Positions 1-9,004 are shown, counted from the first letter of the stretch. The stretch is 64,000 bases of DNA from JACVRM01 sp963839815 (GCA_963839815.1 CAWIWF010000006.1:806001-870000), one strand, 5' to 3'. The notes: a model not told the origin generated them from the letters alone. Numbers and translations are program-made.

Positions 1-585
1 GCCGTCGAGGACGCCGACGGTGACGTGCTCGACGTGCTGTCCGTGGTGCGGCCGCTCGGCGGCGGGGACGAAGGCGACGCAGGGGCCCGCGATCCGCACG
101 TCTGGCTCGACCCCCTGCGATACGCCGACATCGCCGGCGCCCTGGGAGTGCTGCTGGGACGCCCCGGGGCCGCCCAGCGCCTCGCCCGCAGGCTCCAGGC
201 ACTCGACGCCGACTTCAGGGACGGCTTGGCCCGGTGCGAGCGGCGGGAGCTCGTCACGAGCCATGCCGCCTTCGCCTACCTCGCAGATCGCTATGGGCTC
301 CACCAGGTGCCGATCACGGGCCTGTCGCCCGAGGCCGAGCCGACTCCCCGGGAGCTCGAGCGGATCGTGGCGGCGGTGCGCGAGGTCGAGGCGACGACCG
401 TGTTCGTCGAGACGCTCGTCTCCCCTCGCCTCGCCGAGACGGTGGCCCGGGAGGCCGGGGTACGAACTGCCGAGCTCGACCCGGTCGAGGGGCTCACGGA
501 CGAGCAGAGAGAGGCGGGCGCCGACTACTTCTCGCTCATGCGCGCGAACCTGCGCGCACTGAGGTTGGGGCTCGGCTGCCGGTGA
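1..585 (+). CDS. znuA: Zinc/manganese ABC transporter substrate-binding protein, C-terminal part
   Basis: The gene enters the window already open in frame 1, so only about 194 C-terminal residues are visible. They read as the second lobe of a cluster A-I metal-binding protein: DPHVWLDP carries the His ligand typical of ZnuA/MntA, SHAAFAYLADRYGL the second conserved His region, and FVETLVSPR and ELDPVEG the last metal-site loops. Such proteins deliver Zn(II) or Mn(II) to a membrane permease outside the cell. The stop overlaps the GTG of the ATPase gene, and the permease gene follows, so this is the standard A-C-B operon. The metal cannot be told from this fragment; signal peptide and promoter lie upstream of the window. 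Confidence 0.88.
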   Translation, partial: AVEDADGDVLDVLSVVRPLGGGDEGDAGARDPHVWLDPLRYADIAGALGVLLGRPGAAQRLARRLQALDADFRDGLARCERRELVTSHAAFAYLADRYGLHQVPITGLSPEAEPTPRELERIVAAVREVEATTVFVETLVSPRLAETVAREAGVRTAELDPVEGLTDEQREAGADYFSLMRANLRALRLGLGCR

Positions 586-1313
586 GTCCGGCGCCGGCCC
601 CCGCGGTGGAGCTTCGCGGTGCCGCGTTCGGCTACGCGGGTGCGCCGCCGGTGCTCGAGGGCGTCGACCTGGTCGTCGGTCGCGGCGAGTTCGTGGCGAT
701 TGCCGGTCCGAATGGCGGCGGCAAGACGACCCTGCTGCGGCTCGTGCTCGGGCTCGAGCGCCCGCAGCAGGGCGACGTGCTGCTCTTCGGCGAGCCGGCG
801 CACCGCTTCTCCCGTCGCGCCGCGCTCGGCTACCTCGCCCAGCGGGCGCAGCTGACGATCGACGCGCCCGCGACCGTCCGCGAGGTCGTCACGGCCGGCA
901 CGATCCGGCGCGCGGGTCTGCTGGGCCGCCTCGGTCCCGCACAGCGCGCCCGTGTGACGGAGTCGATCGAGCGGGTGGGGCTCGCCGACTTCGCGGACCG
1001 GCCGCTGAGCCGTCTGTCGGGCGGCCAGCAGCAGCGGGCCTTCATCGCCAAGGCGCTCGTCGCCGAGCCCGAGCTACTCGTCCTGGACGAGCCGACCGCC
1101 GGCGTCGACACGGAGTCGCAGGAGGCGCTCGCCGCCCTGCTCGACCGGCTCCACCGCGACCTCGAGATGACCGTGCTCTACGTGTCGCACGAGTTCGGCG
1201 CCGTCGAGCGATACGTCGACCGGCTCGTGCTGGTGCGCGGCGGCATCGTCTTCGACGGCCCTCCCCGCGACCTCCCGGGCGTCTGGCACGACCCCTCACA
1301 CGTGCATGTTTGA
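582..1313 (+). CDS. znuC: Zinc/manganese ABC transporter ATP-binding protein
   Basis: ABC ATPase of 243 residues that powers metal import at the inner face of the membrane. Walker A is GPNGGGKTT (about residue 43), the signature is LSGGQQQR (about residue 147), Walker B is LLVLDEP and the switch His lies in YVSHEF. I place the start at the GTG at 582, which overlaps the stop of the upstream gene as GTGA; the open frame runs further upstream, but only inside the znuA reading region. Its own 3' end overlaps the permease start by 8 nt, so the three genes are probably translationally coupled. A near relative would be MntA/SitB-type manganese ATPases. Confidence 0.9.
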   Translation: MSPAPAPAVELRGAAFGYAGAPPVLEGVDLVVGRGEFVAIAGPNGGGKTTLLRLVLGLERPQQGDVLLFGEPAHRFSRRAALGYLAQRAQLTIDAPATVREVVTAGTIRRAGLLGRLGPAQRARVTESIERVGLADFADRPLSRLSGGQQQRAFIAKALVAEPELLVLDEPTAGVDTESQEALAALLDRLHRDLEMTVLYVSHEFGAVERYVDRLVLVRGGIVFDGPPRDLPGVWHDPSHVHV

Positions 1314-2109
1314 GTCGGAGTTCATGCGGCTCGCCTTCGCGACCGGCGCGGTCGTGGGCGTGCTCGCTCCCGCGGTGGGCTTCTTCCTCGTCCAGCGGCG
1401 GCTGAGCCTGATCGGCGACGGCATCGGCCACGTGGCCTTCGCGGGCGTCGCGGCCGGCTTGCTGCTCGGGATCTCTCCCGTGCTGACCGCGCTCGTGTTC
1501 GCGGTCGTCGGGGCCGTCGGGATCGAGTGGCTGCGGAGCCGCCGCCCGGCTGCGGGCGACCAGGCGCTCGCGTTGCTCTTCTACACCGGCATCGCGGGCG
1601 GGGTCGTGCTCGTCTCCGCTGCCGGTGCCCTCGACGTCGACCTGTTCGCCTTCCTCTTCGGCTCGATCCTCACCGTGACGCAGCAGGACCTGGCGCTCGT
1701 GGCGGCGCTCGGCGGCCTCGCGCTGGCCCTCGTGGCGTTGCTCTACCGCGCGCTGGCGGCCGTCGTGCTCGACGAGGAGGGCGCCCGCGTCGCCGGCGTA
1801 CCCGTCGGCCTTCTCAACGTGACGATGGCTGCGCTCGCGGCGGTGACGATCGCGCTCTCGATGCGCGTCGTCGGCATCCTGCTCATCGCTGCGCTGATGG
1901 TCTTGCCCGTGGTGGCCGCGACGCGGGTCGCCTGGAGCATGCGCTCGACGCTGCTGCTCGCGATCGCCATCGGGCTCGCGTCGGTGCTCGCCGGCCTGAC
2001 GGTCGCCTACTACGCCGACCTGCCGCCCGGCGGAACGATCGTCCTGCTCGCCGCGGGGGCGTTCGCCGTCACGAGCGCCATCTCGGCGCTGCGGGGCGCC
2101 GCTAGGTGA
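1306..2109 (+). CDS. znuB: Zinc/manganese ABC transporter permease
   Basis: Membrane permease of 267 residues from the ABC-3 family, which forms the channel for Zn or Mn import. Roughly eight hydrophobic segments are seen, starting with FATGAVVGVLAPAVGFFLV; the conserved early loop RRLSLIGDGIGHVAFAG is typical of ZnuB/MntB. The start ATG at 1306 lies inside the end of the ATPase gene. It closes the operon: the next gene is convergent and the two 3' ends overlap by 8 nt (2102-2109), leaving no room for a separate terminator. Confidence 0.9.
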   Translation: MFESEFMRLAFATGAVVGVLAPAVGFFLVQRRLSLIGDGIGHVAFAGVAAGLLLGISPVLTALVFAVVGAVGIEWLRSRRPAAGDQALALLFYTGIAGGVVLVSAAGALDVDLFAFLFGSILTVTQQDLALVAALGGLALALVALLYRALAAVVLDEEGARVAGVPVGLLNVTMAALAAVTIALSMRVVGILLIAALMVLPVVAATRVAWSMRSTLLLAIAIGLASVLAGLTVAYYADLPPGGTIVLLAAGAFAVTSAISALRGAAR

Positions 2110-3358
2110 CGCGCGTGCGCTCGGCCGGCAGCGTCAGGTGGTCGCCGCTCGCGACCAGCCGCTCGAGCCGATCGAGGGCGTCCCACACGTCGACGAAGCG
2201 CGTGTAGAGCGGCGAGAAGCCCAGCCGGACGACGTCGGGTGGGCGGAAGTCGGGCACGACGCCGGCCCGCTCGATCAGCCCCCGGCACACGCGCCACGCC
2301 TCGGGGTGCGCGAGCGCGACGTGGCCGCCTCGCCGGGCCGGGTCGCGCGGGCTCGCAACGGTGAAGCCCAGCGGGGCGAGCCGCTCGTCCGCGAGCGCGA
2401 CGGTGAGCTCCGTCAGCGCGGCCGACTTCCGGCGGATCGCGTTGGCACCCGCCTCCAGCACGAGCTCGACTCCGGCCTGTACGGAGACGAGCCCGAGGAT
2501 CGGTGGCGTCCCGGCGTGGAAGCGCTCGATGCCCTCGGCGGGCTCGTACGCAGGCCCCATGGCGAACTGGTCGCGCTGCCCGAACCAGCCCTGGATCGGG
2601 GAGCGGAGGCGGCCCTGCAGCGGCTCGGCGACGTAGAGGAACGCCGGGGCGCCCGGCCCCGCATTGAGGTACTTGTAGGTGCAGCCGACCGCGAGCTCGG
2701 CGCCGGCCTCGCCGACGTCGACCGGGACGGCCCCGGCCGAGTGGCTCAGGTCCCAGAGCACGAGCGCTCCGGCGGCGGCGGCCGCGCGCGTGACGCCGGC
2801 CAGGTCGGCGAGGGCGCCGGAGCGGTAGGCAACGTGCGACAGGACGACGAGGCCGACGTCGCCGGCGGCGCACTCGCGCCGGACGTCGGCGGCGCTCGGC
2901 CCCTCGATCGGGTCCGGCTCGAACAACCGCAGCTCCAGCCCGCGGCGCTCGGCGACGCCCGCCAGCACGTAGCGGTCGGTCGGGAAGTTGCCGGCATCCG
3001 TGACCACGGCACGAGCATCCGGACGGAGGTCGAGAGCGGCGTGCGCGAGCTTGTAGAGGTTGACGGTGGTCGAGTCACAGGCCAGCACCTCGCCCGGCCG
3101 GGCGCCGACCAGCGACGCGATCAGGTCGCCGACCTGCAACGGCAGCTCGATCCACTCGGCCCACCCCGAGACGAGGCGCTCGCCCCAGGTACTCGCAAGC
3201 CGTGCGAGCGCCGCCGGTGTCTCCTTGGGGAGGCGTCCGAGCGAGTTGCCGTCCGCGTAGATCCGGTCCGCGTCCGCAATCACGAAGCGGTCGCGGAAAG
3301 GTGCGAGCGCGTCCTCCCGGTCGAGCCGCTCCGCGTCCGCGCGCGAGGTGCCGCTCAC
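2102..3358 (-). CDS. kynU: Kynureninase
   Basis: PLP enzyme of 418 residues that cleaves kynurenine to anthranilate and alanine in tryptophan catabolism. Diagnostic stretches are the N-terminal YADGNSLGRLP, the phosphate-binding DSTTVNLYKL, DLSHSAGAVPVDV with the cofactor Asp, and CTYKYLNAGPG, whose Lys should form the Schiff base. I take the GTG at 3358, which overlaps the stop of the upstream hydrolase as GTGA; an in-frame alternative six codons upstream would enlarge the overlap. The hydrolase directly upstream looks like a kynurenine formamidase, so the pair covers two successive steps. Tryptophan 2,3-dioxygenase is not in the window. Confidence 0.92.
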   Translation of the reverse strand: MSGTSRADAERLDREDALAPFRDRFVIADADRIYADGNSLGRLPKETPAALARLASTWGERLVSGWAEWIELPLQVGDLIASLVGARPGEVLACDSTTVNLYKLAHAALDLRPDARAVVTDAGNFPTDRYVLAGVAERRGLELRLFEPDPIEGPSAADVRRECAAGDVGLVVLSHVAYRSGALADLAGVTRAAAAAGALVLWDLSHSAGAVPVDVGEAGAELAVGCTYKYLNAGPGAPAFLYVAEPLQGRLRSPIQGWFGQRDQFAMGPAYEPAEGIERFHAGTPPILGLVSVQAGVELVLEAGANAIRRKSAALTELTVALADERLAPLGFTVASPRDPARRGGHVALAHPEAWRVCRGLIERAGVVPDFRPPDVVRLGFSPLYTRFVDVWDALDRLERLVASGDHLTLPAERTRVT

Positions 3359-4100
3359 GCCTCCCTCGCCAGCCACTCGCGCACCGTGCGCCAGCAGCCC
3401 GAGCCCGGCTCGAGGTGCTCGAAGTGGCCCTCGCCCTCGATCAGCGCCAGGGTGACGTCGTCCCCCGCAGCCTGTGCCCGAGCGGCGTACGTCTCGGAGA
3501 GCTCGGCCGGCACGATCTCGTCGTCCCGCCCGTGCACGAGCAGCTGGGGGGTGCCCAGCGGGACGAGCGCCGCCGGCGAGGCTGCCGCGTATCGCTCCGG
3601 CACCGCCGTCGGCGTGCCGTCGAGGAGCTCCACGGCCGCATCGTTGCTCAGGCGCAGGGCGGCCGCCCGCTCGAGGTCGTTGACGCCCGCCTGGGAGACG
3701 ACCCCGTCCACGATGACGGCCGGGCGAGCTCCGGGGGCGCCGCGCGGGAATGTCGGGCGGGCGGCGGCCCAGAGCGCGAGCTGACCGCCGGCCGAGTGCC
3801 CGATCGCCACCACGCGGGCCGGCTCCAGCACCGCGGCGAGCGAATCGACGGCGGCGGCGACGTCCACGAGCGTGTCGGGCCAGCCCCCCTCGGGGAGCCG
3901 GCGGTACTCGACGTTCCAGGTGGCCCAGCCCGCGTTGAGGAGGTCGTCCGAGAGCCGTCCATCAGGCGCAGGTCGTAGGCGTCGCGCCAGAACCCTCCGT
4001 GGATCAGGACGGCGACCGGGCAGGCTTCGTCCGCCCCGGGCCGGCGGAGCTCGGCGTGCTGGTCGGGGTGCGAGCCGTAGCGGTGGAGAGTCCGCTTCAC
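3355..4100 (-). CDS. Alpha/beta hydrolase, kynurenine-formamidase type, frameshifted
   Basis: Hydrolase of about 248 residues once one frame change near 3957-3962 is corrected: reading upstream ends in DLRLMDG and continues in the next frame as LSDDLLNAGWATWNVEYRR, so one base is missing. The motif HGGFW is the oxyanion motif of eukaryotic-type arylformamidases; the nucleophile is Ser in GHSAGG, with Asp in GRDDEIV and His in EGHFEH completing the triad. It probably hydrolyses N-formylkynurenine to kynurenine for the kynureninase encoded directly downstream with a GTGA overlap. The GTG start at 4100 faces trpD. The family assignment is firm; the substrate is inferred from motif and neighbour. 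Confidence 0.8.
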
Positions 4101-4135
4101 CGAGCGGCGCACCTTACGTAACCTGGCCCGCAGCC
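4101..4135. promoter_or_regulatory. Divergent promoter between tryptophan catabolism and biosynthesis genes
   Basis: Only 35 nt separate the two start codons. The centre holds CCTTACGTAACC, almost a perfect palindrome around TTACGTAA; TAACCT and TAAGGT hexamers on opposite strands could serve as overlapping -10 elements. Such overlap would let one operon exclude the other or let one regulator control both. No Shine-Dalgarno sequence is evident for either gene. Confidence 0.5.
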
Positions 4136-5174
4136 ATGCCGCCCGGCCGGATCCAGCGTGCGCTGCCCGGCTCCTCGAGCGTCGCGACCTGACGCGGGAG
4201 GAGGCGCGGGAGGTGATGGCGGAGGTGATGACGGGCGCGGCGACACCGGCCCAGATCGGCGCCTTCCTGGTCGCCCTGCGCGCCAAGGGAGAGACGGCGG
4301 CGGAGATCGCGGGGTGCGCGGAGGCGATGCGGGAGCACGTCGTGCCCGTTCGGCCGCAGCGCACCGATCTCGTCGACACGGCGGGCACCGGCGGGGACGG
4401 GGCGCGACGCTCAACATCTCCACGGCTGCCGGGATCGTCGCCGCCGCAGCCGGAGCGGCGGTGGCGAAGCACGGCAACCGGGCGGTCTCGTCGGCCTCGG
4501 GCTCCGCCGACGTGCTGGAGGCCCTCGGCTTCAGCCTGGAGCTGCCGCCCGCACGCATCGCCGACTCGATCGACCTGCTCGGCTTCGGTTTCATGTTCGC
4601 GCCCGCGCACCACCCGGCGATGCGCCACGCCGCGGGCGTCCGTCGCGAGCTGGCCACGCGCACGGTCTTCAACGTGCTCGGGCCGCTGACCAACCCGGCC
4701 GGGGCGCGGGCCCAGGTGATCGGCGTCTACGCGCCCGGGCTGGTGCGCACGATCGCCGAGGTGGCGCTGCAGCTGGGCGCCGTTCGCGCGTACGTCGTCC
4801 ACGGCCACGGCGGCATCGACGAGCTCTCGCCGTCGGGACCCTCGGCGGTGGCGGAGGTGGCCGACGGCCGTGTGCGCGAGTGGACGCTGGAACCCGAGCA
4901 GCTCGGGCTCGAGCGCTGCGCGCCGGAGGAGCTTCGCGGCGGCTCGCCCGCCGAGAACGCCCGCGCCATCAGCGAGGTGCTCGGGGGTGCGGCCGGCGGC
5001 CGGCGGAGCGCGATCCTGCTGAACGCGGCCGGTGCGATCGCGGCGGCCGGGAACGCCGAGGATCTCTCCGAGGGACTGGAGCTTGCCCGGGCTGCTGTCG
5101 ACTCGGGTGCGGCGGCGACGCGACTGGAGGCGCTCGCGGCCTTCACCCGCGAGGGGCATGCCGCGGTTCGCTGA
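4136..5174 (+). CDS. trpD: Anthranilate phosphoribosyltransferase, with two frameshifts
   Basis: Transfers phosphoribose from PRPP to anthranilate, the second step of tryptophan synthesis. The product (about 346 residues) is read in three successive frames: MPPGRIQRAL, then LLERRDLTREEAREVM to DTAGTGGDG, then TLNISTAAGIV to the end. Missing bases near 4168 and 4410 explain both. The glycine-rich GTGGDG and TLNIST motifs bind PRPP and Mg; KHGNRAVSS is also conserved. The start ATG at 4136 is chosen because it gives the usual N-terminus. The gene overlaps trpCF by 17 nt. With both breaks as given the product would be truncated, so sequencing error is likelier than loss because the rest of the pathway is intact. 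Confidence 0.85.
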
Positions 5175-6315
5175 CGCGCTGTCCGCTCCGGGTCTCGGCT
5201 GCATCGCCGAGTTCAAGCGGCGCTCGCCCTCGGCGGGCGACATCCAGCCGCGAGCCGACGTGGCGGCGTTCGCACGTGCCTATGAGCGCGGCGGCGCGGC
5301 GGCGATGTCCGTGCTCGTCGACGAGCGCTTCGGCGGCTCCTGGGACGACCTTCGCGCCGCCCGGGCGGCCACGGTGCTGCCGCTCCTCGCCAAGGGGTTC
5401 TTTCGCGACGAGGCCGACCTGCGCACGGCGAGCGACGCCGGCGCCGACGCCGTGCTGCTGCTCCTGCGGGACCTCGACGACGCCACGGCGGCGGCGCTCA
5501 TGCGGTCGGCCGCCGCCCTGGGGATGGACGCCCTCGTCGAGTCGCACGACGCCGGCGAGCTGGAGCGAGCCGGCTCGCTCGGCGCCGACCCGCTGGGTCT
5601 GAACGCACGTGACCTGTCGACCTTTCGTATCGACCGGTACGCCCAGCTCCGGCTCGTCATGCGCGCGCCGCGTGACCGCGTGGTGATCGCCGAGAGCGGC
5701 ATTCACTCGCGCGCGCAGGCGGCGGCGGCCGAGCTCGCCGGGGCCTCGGCCGTTCTGGTCGGGACGTCGCTGATGCGAGCGGCCGACCCGGAGCGGGCGC
5801 TCCGGGGCCTGGTCTCACGGCCGCTCGTGAAGGTCTGCGGGTTGACGCGCCAGGAGGACGTCGACGCGGCGGTCGAGGCGGGCGCCGACCTGCTGGGCTT
5901 CGTGCTCGTGCCCGAGAGCCCGCGGTGCGCGCCCGGGGTCCTCGACGTACCGGACGACCGGCTCTCGGTCGCCGTCCGGGTCGGAGAGGGGGGCGACGAC
6001 GGAGCCGACCTCGTCCAGCGCTACGCGCGGGAGGCCGGCCGGGTGCGCGGCCGGGACGCCGTTCTGCTGCAGGACGACCGCCCGGTCGCGACGGTCGTCG
6101 ACCTGCCCTGGCAGGAGGGCGATCCGGAGCAGCTCGCGCGGGCGGCGGCGACCGAAGGCCGCGTGATGCTGGCCGGCGGGCTCGACGCCGACACTGTCGC
6201 AGCCGCCGTGGCGGCCGTCCGGCCCTGGGCCGTCGACGCCAGCTCGCGGCTCGAGTCCTCGCCCGGCATCAAGGATCACGCCCGCGTGCGGGCGTACGTC
6301 GAGGCGGCCCGGTGA
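5158..6315 (+). CDS. trpCF: Fused indole-3-glycerol-phosphate synthase / phosphoribosylanthranilate isomerase
   Basis: Single frame of 385 residues with two barrel enzymes. Residues 1-220 are TrpC: IAEFKRRSPSAGDI holds the catalytic Lys, LAKGFF and LNARDL follow, and IAESGI marks the phosphate site. Residues 222-385 are TrpF: VKVCGLTRQEDVDAAVEAG with the catalytic Cys, then LAGGLDADT and VDASSRLESSPGIKD. The order C then F in one chain resembles the enterobacterial fusion. The start at 5158 omits the N-terminal helix of about 40 residues found in most TrpC proteins, and nothing upstream in frame resembles it. The TrpF half is also short. Coupled by overlap to trpD and trpB. Confidence 0.88.
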   Translation: MPRFADALSAPGLGCIAEFKRRSPSAGDIQPRADVAAFARAYERGGAAAMSVLVDERFGGSWDDLRAARAATVLPLLAKGFFRDEADLRTASDAGADAVLLLLRDLDDATAAALMRSAAALGMDALVESHDAGELERAGSLGADPLGLNARDLSTFRIDRYAQLRLVMRAPRDRVVIAESGIHSRAQAAAAELAGASAVLVGTSLMRAADPERALRGLVSRPLVKVCGLTRQEDVDAAVEAGADLLGFVLVPESPRCAPGVLDVPDDRLSVAVRVGEGGDDGADLVQRYAREAGRVRGRDAVLLQDDRPVATVVDLPWQEGDPEQLARAAATEGRVMLAGGLDADTVAAAVAAVRPWAVDASSRLESSPGIKDHARVRAYVEAAR

Positions 6316-7424
6316 CGCTCGACTTCGGCGTCTACGGAGGCCGCTTCGTTCCCGAGACGCTCATTCCCGCGCTCGACGCGCTGGAGGCAGGCTGGCGGGA
6401 GGCGTGCGCCGACGACGCCTTCGCGGCCGAGCTGCACGCACTGCTCCGCTCCTACGCCGGTCGACCGACGCCGCTGACCCTCGCGGAGCGCTTCGCCCCG
6501 GGCAAGCGCGTCCTGCTCAAGCGGGAGGACCTCCTGCACACCGGCGCCCACAAGCTCAACAACGCGCTCGGGCAGGCGCTGCTCGCCCGCAGGCTCGGCA
6601 AGCGCAGGGTGGTTGCGGAGACGGGCGCCGGCCAGCACGGCGTGGCGACGGCGACCGCCTGCGCCCGCTTCGGCCTCGAGTGCTGTGTCTACATGGGCGC
6701 CGAGGACATGCGACGGCAGCGTCCCAACGTCGAGCGAATGCACCTGCTCGGCGCCGACGTGCGCCCGGTCGAGTACGGCACCCGCACGCTGAAGGAGGCG
6801 ACGAGCGAGGCCATCCGCGACTGGCTCGGCACTGCGGAGGAGACCCACTACCTGATCGGCTCCTGTGTGGGGCCGCGGCCGTACCCCGAGCTGGTCCGCG
6901 AGCTGCAGGCGGTGATCGGCCGTGAGTCACGGGAGCAGGTGCTCGCCGCCGAGGGTCGCCTGCCGGAGGTCGTGATCGCCTGCGTCGGCGGCGGCTCCAA
7001 CGCGATCGGCATGTTCGCCCCCTTCCTCGACGATCGCGACGTGCGGCTCGTGGGCGTGGAGGCGGCCGGCGCGGCGAGCCTGGGGAGCGGTAGGCCCGCG
7101 GTTCTGCACGGCTCCCGCTCGTCCGTGCTTGCCGACGAGGACGGCCAGGTGCTCGATGCCCACTCCATCTCCGCGGGTCTCGACTATCCAGGCGTCGGGC
7201 CCGAGCACGCGGCACTTCGCGACGCCGGCCGCGCGGAGTACGTGTCCGCCACCGACGCCGAGGCGGTGGCGGCGTTCCGCCGGCTCGCCCGCACCGAGGG
7301 GATCCTGCCGGCGCTCGAGCCGTCGCACGCACTCGCGCGGGTCGCGGGCCTCGACGCTGAGCTCGTGCTCGTCTGCCTCTCCGGCCGCGGCGACAAGGAT
7401 CTCGCCCAGCTGACCGGCGCGTGA
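6312..7424 (+). CDS. trpB: Tryptophan synthase beta subunit
   Basis: PLP enzyme of 370 residues that joins indole and serine. Clear TrpB marks are GVYGGRFVPETL at the start, REDLLHTGAHKLNNALGQ with the Schiff-base Lys, ETGAGQHGVATATAC, and the glycine loop GGGSNAIG that binds the phosphate. HSISAGLDYPGVGPEHA belongs to the COMM domain region, so this is the TrpB1 type that works with an alpha subunit. GTG at 6312 overlaps the preceding stop as GTGA, and the trpA start overlaps its own stop in the same way. Confidence 0.95.
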   Translation: MTLDFGVYGGRFVPETLIPALDALEAGWREACADDAFAAELHALLRSYAGRPTPLTLAERFAPGKRVLLKREDLLHTGAHKLNNALGQALLARRLGKRRVVAETGAGQHGVATATACARFGLECCVYMGAEDMRRQRPNVERMHLLGADVRPVEYGTRTLKEATSEAIRDWLGTAEETHYLIGSCVGPRPYPELVRELQAVIGRESREQVLAAEGRLPEVVIACVGGGSNAIGMFAPFLDDRDVRLVGVEAAGAASLGSGRPAVLHGSRSSVLADEDGQVLDAHSISAGLDYPGVGPEHAALRDAGRAEYVSATDAEAVAAFRRLARTEGILPALEPSHALARVAGLDAELVLVCLSGRGDKDLAQLTGA

Positions 7425-8131
7425 GCGGCGTCGGGGGCCGCAAGCAGCTGGTCGTCTACCTGATGGCGGGCGGCCGCACCCCTGAGCTGGCCGAGACGGC
7501 CGTGGAGGGCGGGGCGGACGTCATCGAGGTGGGCTTTCCCTTCTCCGATCCGCTCGCCGACGGGCCGGTCGTGCGCCGGGCGGGGGAGCAGGCGCTCGCG
7601 GAGGGGATGCGGACGGCGCGCTGCCTCGAGTGCCTGGCGGAGATCCGCGCCCGCGTCGGCGTCCCGCTCGTTCCGATGACGTACGCGTCGCTGCTCGAGG
7701 CGTACGGTGTTGGGCGCTTCGCCGCCGACACGGAGGCGGCGGGCGCGACGAGCCTGATCGTCGCCGATCTGCCCTCCGATCTGATGCCGGAGCTCCGGCG
7801 GGTGCACCTGGTCGCCCCGACGTCGACCGACGAGCGCATCACGCTCGCCGCCGGGCGCACCGACGGGTGGCTCTACCTCGTCACCGTCGCGGGCACGACC
7901 GGCGCTCGTCAGGGGCTGTCGCCAGCCCTCGCCGGCCTCGTCTCGCGGACCCGCCGCCTGACGGACCTCCCGCTCTACGCCGGCTTCGGCATCTCCACGC
8001 CTGAGCAGGCCCGGAGCGCTGCGCAGCTCGCCGACGGCGTCGTGGTCGGCTCGGCGGCGCTCCTGGCTGCGGAGGAGGGACCGCCGTCCCTGCTCCGGTT
8101 CGTGCGCGAGCTGCGCGCTGCGATCGACTGA
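7421..8131 (+). CDS. trpA: Tryptophan synthase alpha subunit
   Basis: Cleaves indole-3-glycerol phosphate to indole, which passes to TrpB. The 236-residue barrel shows VIEVGFPFSDPLADGPVV with the catalytic Glu (FPFSDP loop follows), PLVPMTYASLL and the phosphate site FGISTPEQ. It is about 30 residues shorter than the usual 265; the N-terminus begins almost at strand 1. GTG at 7421 overlaps the trpB stop. Last gene of the operon; 25 nt separate it from a convergent gene. trpE and trpG are not present here, so anthranilate must come from genes elsewhere or from kynureninase. Confidence 0.93.
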   Translation: MSGVGGRKQLVVYLMAGGRTPELAETAVEGGADVIEVGFPFSDPLADGPVVRRAGEQALAEGMRTARCLECLAEIRARVGVPLVPMTYASLLEAYGVGRFAADTEAAGATSLIVADLPSDLMPELRRVHLVAPTSTDERITLAAGRTDGWLYLVTVAGTTGARQGLSPALAGLVSRTRRLTDLPLYAGFGISTPEQARSAAQLADGVVVGSAALLAAEEGPPSLLRFVRELRAAID

Positions 8132-8155
8132 CGACCGGCCGTCGAGCGCGCGGTG

Positions 8156-9004
8156 TCAGCGGTGCGGCCGGTGGGAGCGCGGGAGCCGGGCCGCACTGGG
8201 CCAGGAGCGCACGCGGCGCGCCCGGGCCTTGCTCCAGGCGGGGCAGTCGGCGCCTCGCGCCCTGGGCTCGGAGGGAGCAGGCGACCCCGTCTTCTCGACC
8301 GGCTCTCGCCGCGCGCGCCTCGAGACTGCCGTCGCGACCGCCAGGCCGGCAGCGACCACGACGATGCCGGCGACGACGTCGATGACGAAGTGGTTCGCCG
8401 TGGCGACGACGGCCCAGACCATCGCGCTCGGGACGAGCACGGCCAGGATCCGGATGACGACGCTCGCCGTGGAGAGGAAGACCACTGTGCCGAGCAGCAC
8501 GTTCCAGCCGGCATGGAGGCTTGGAAACGCGGCGTACTGATTCGTCAGCCCCGGCGGCTGCAGCGCCCGGTAGGAGTGCGACTCCAGCGTCACCGTGTCC
8601 AGCAGCCCGAGCTCGAGCAGCCGCGGCGGCGCCACGGGGAAGAAGATGAAGAAGGAGAAGCCGATCGCCGCCGAGGCGAAGATCGCGTTCCGCAGCAGGA
8701 AGTAGCTGCGCCGGCGCCACCGGTAGAGGAGCACGGCCGTCGTGATGATCACGGGCCAGTGGCCCCAGATGTAGACCCAGTTCGCCAGCGTCACGAGCGC
8801 TTCGTGGGTGGTCACCTGGGCCTGAAGCGTCTCCTCCCAGTCGAGCGAGGCCCACTCCTCCACCCGCATGAGCCGGTCGGCGTTGGCGAATGCGTCCGCC
8901 TCGCTGCCGACCGTCAGGTTGCGGATCCCGAAGTAGGCGAGTGCCGCGAAGGCAGCGGCGGCGATCTCGCGCCAGGCCGTGGTGCGGGCCGATGCGGGAG
9001 GCAT
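8156..9004 (-). CDS. PAP2-superfamily membrane phosphatase/transferase
   Basis: About 282 residues with at least five membrane segments. The combination of YAAFPSLHAGWN and, further on, ANHFVIDVVAG is the bipartite active site of the PAP2 family, in the branch related to inositolphosphotransferase (Aur1/Ipt1-like). Two His and an Asp should perform phosphoryl transfer on a lipid or lipid-linked substrate at the outer membrane face. The last 60 residues are Arg/Pro/Ala-rich and look disordered. I prefer ATG at 9004: CAGCCT lies six nt upstream, like other leaderless genes here; a GTG at 9007 is possible. The exact substrate is not visible. Confidence 0.75.
   Translation of the reverse strand: MPPASARTTAWREIAAAAFAALAYFGIRNLTVGSEADAFANADRLMRVEEWASLDWEETLQAQVTTHEALVTLANWVYIWGHWPVIITTAVLLYRWRRRSYFLLRNAIFASAAIGFSFFIFFPVAPPRLLELGLLDTVTLESHSYRALQPPGLTNQYAAFPSLHAGWNVLLGTVVFLSTASVVIRILAVLVPSAMVWAVVATANHFVIDVVAGIVVVAAGLAVATAVSRRARREPVEKTGSPAPSEPRARGADCPAWSKARARRVRSWPSAARLPRSHRPHR

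Noticed and set aside
1..600. Zur box or zinc riboswitch before the importer operon
   Set aside because: The operon promoter lies upstream of the window, so nothing can be said.
2010..3376. A second transporter gene antiparallel to kynureninase
   Set aside because: The frame has no membrane segments or motifs; it is the complement of kynU.
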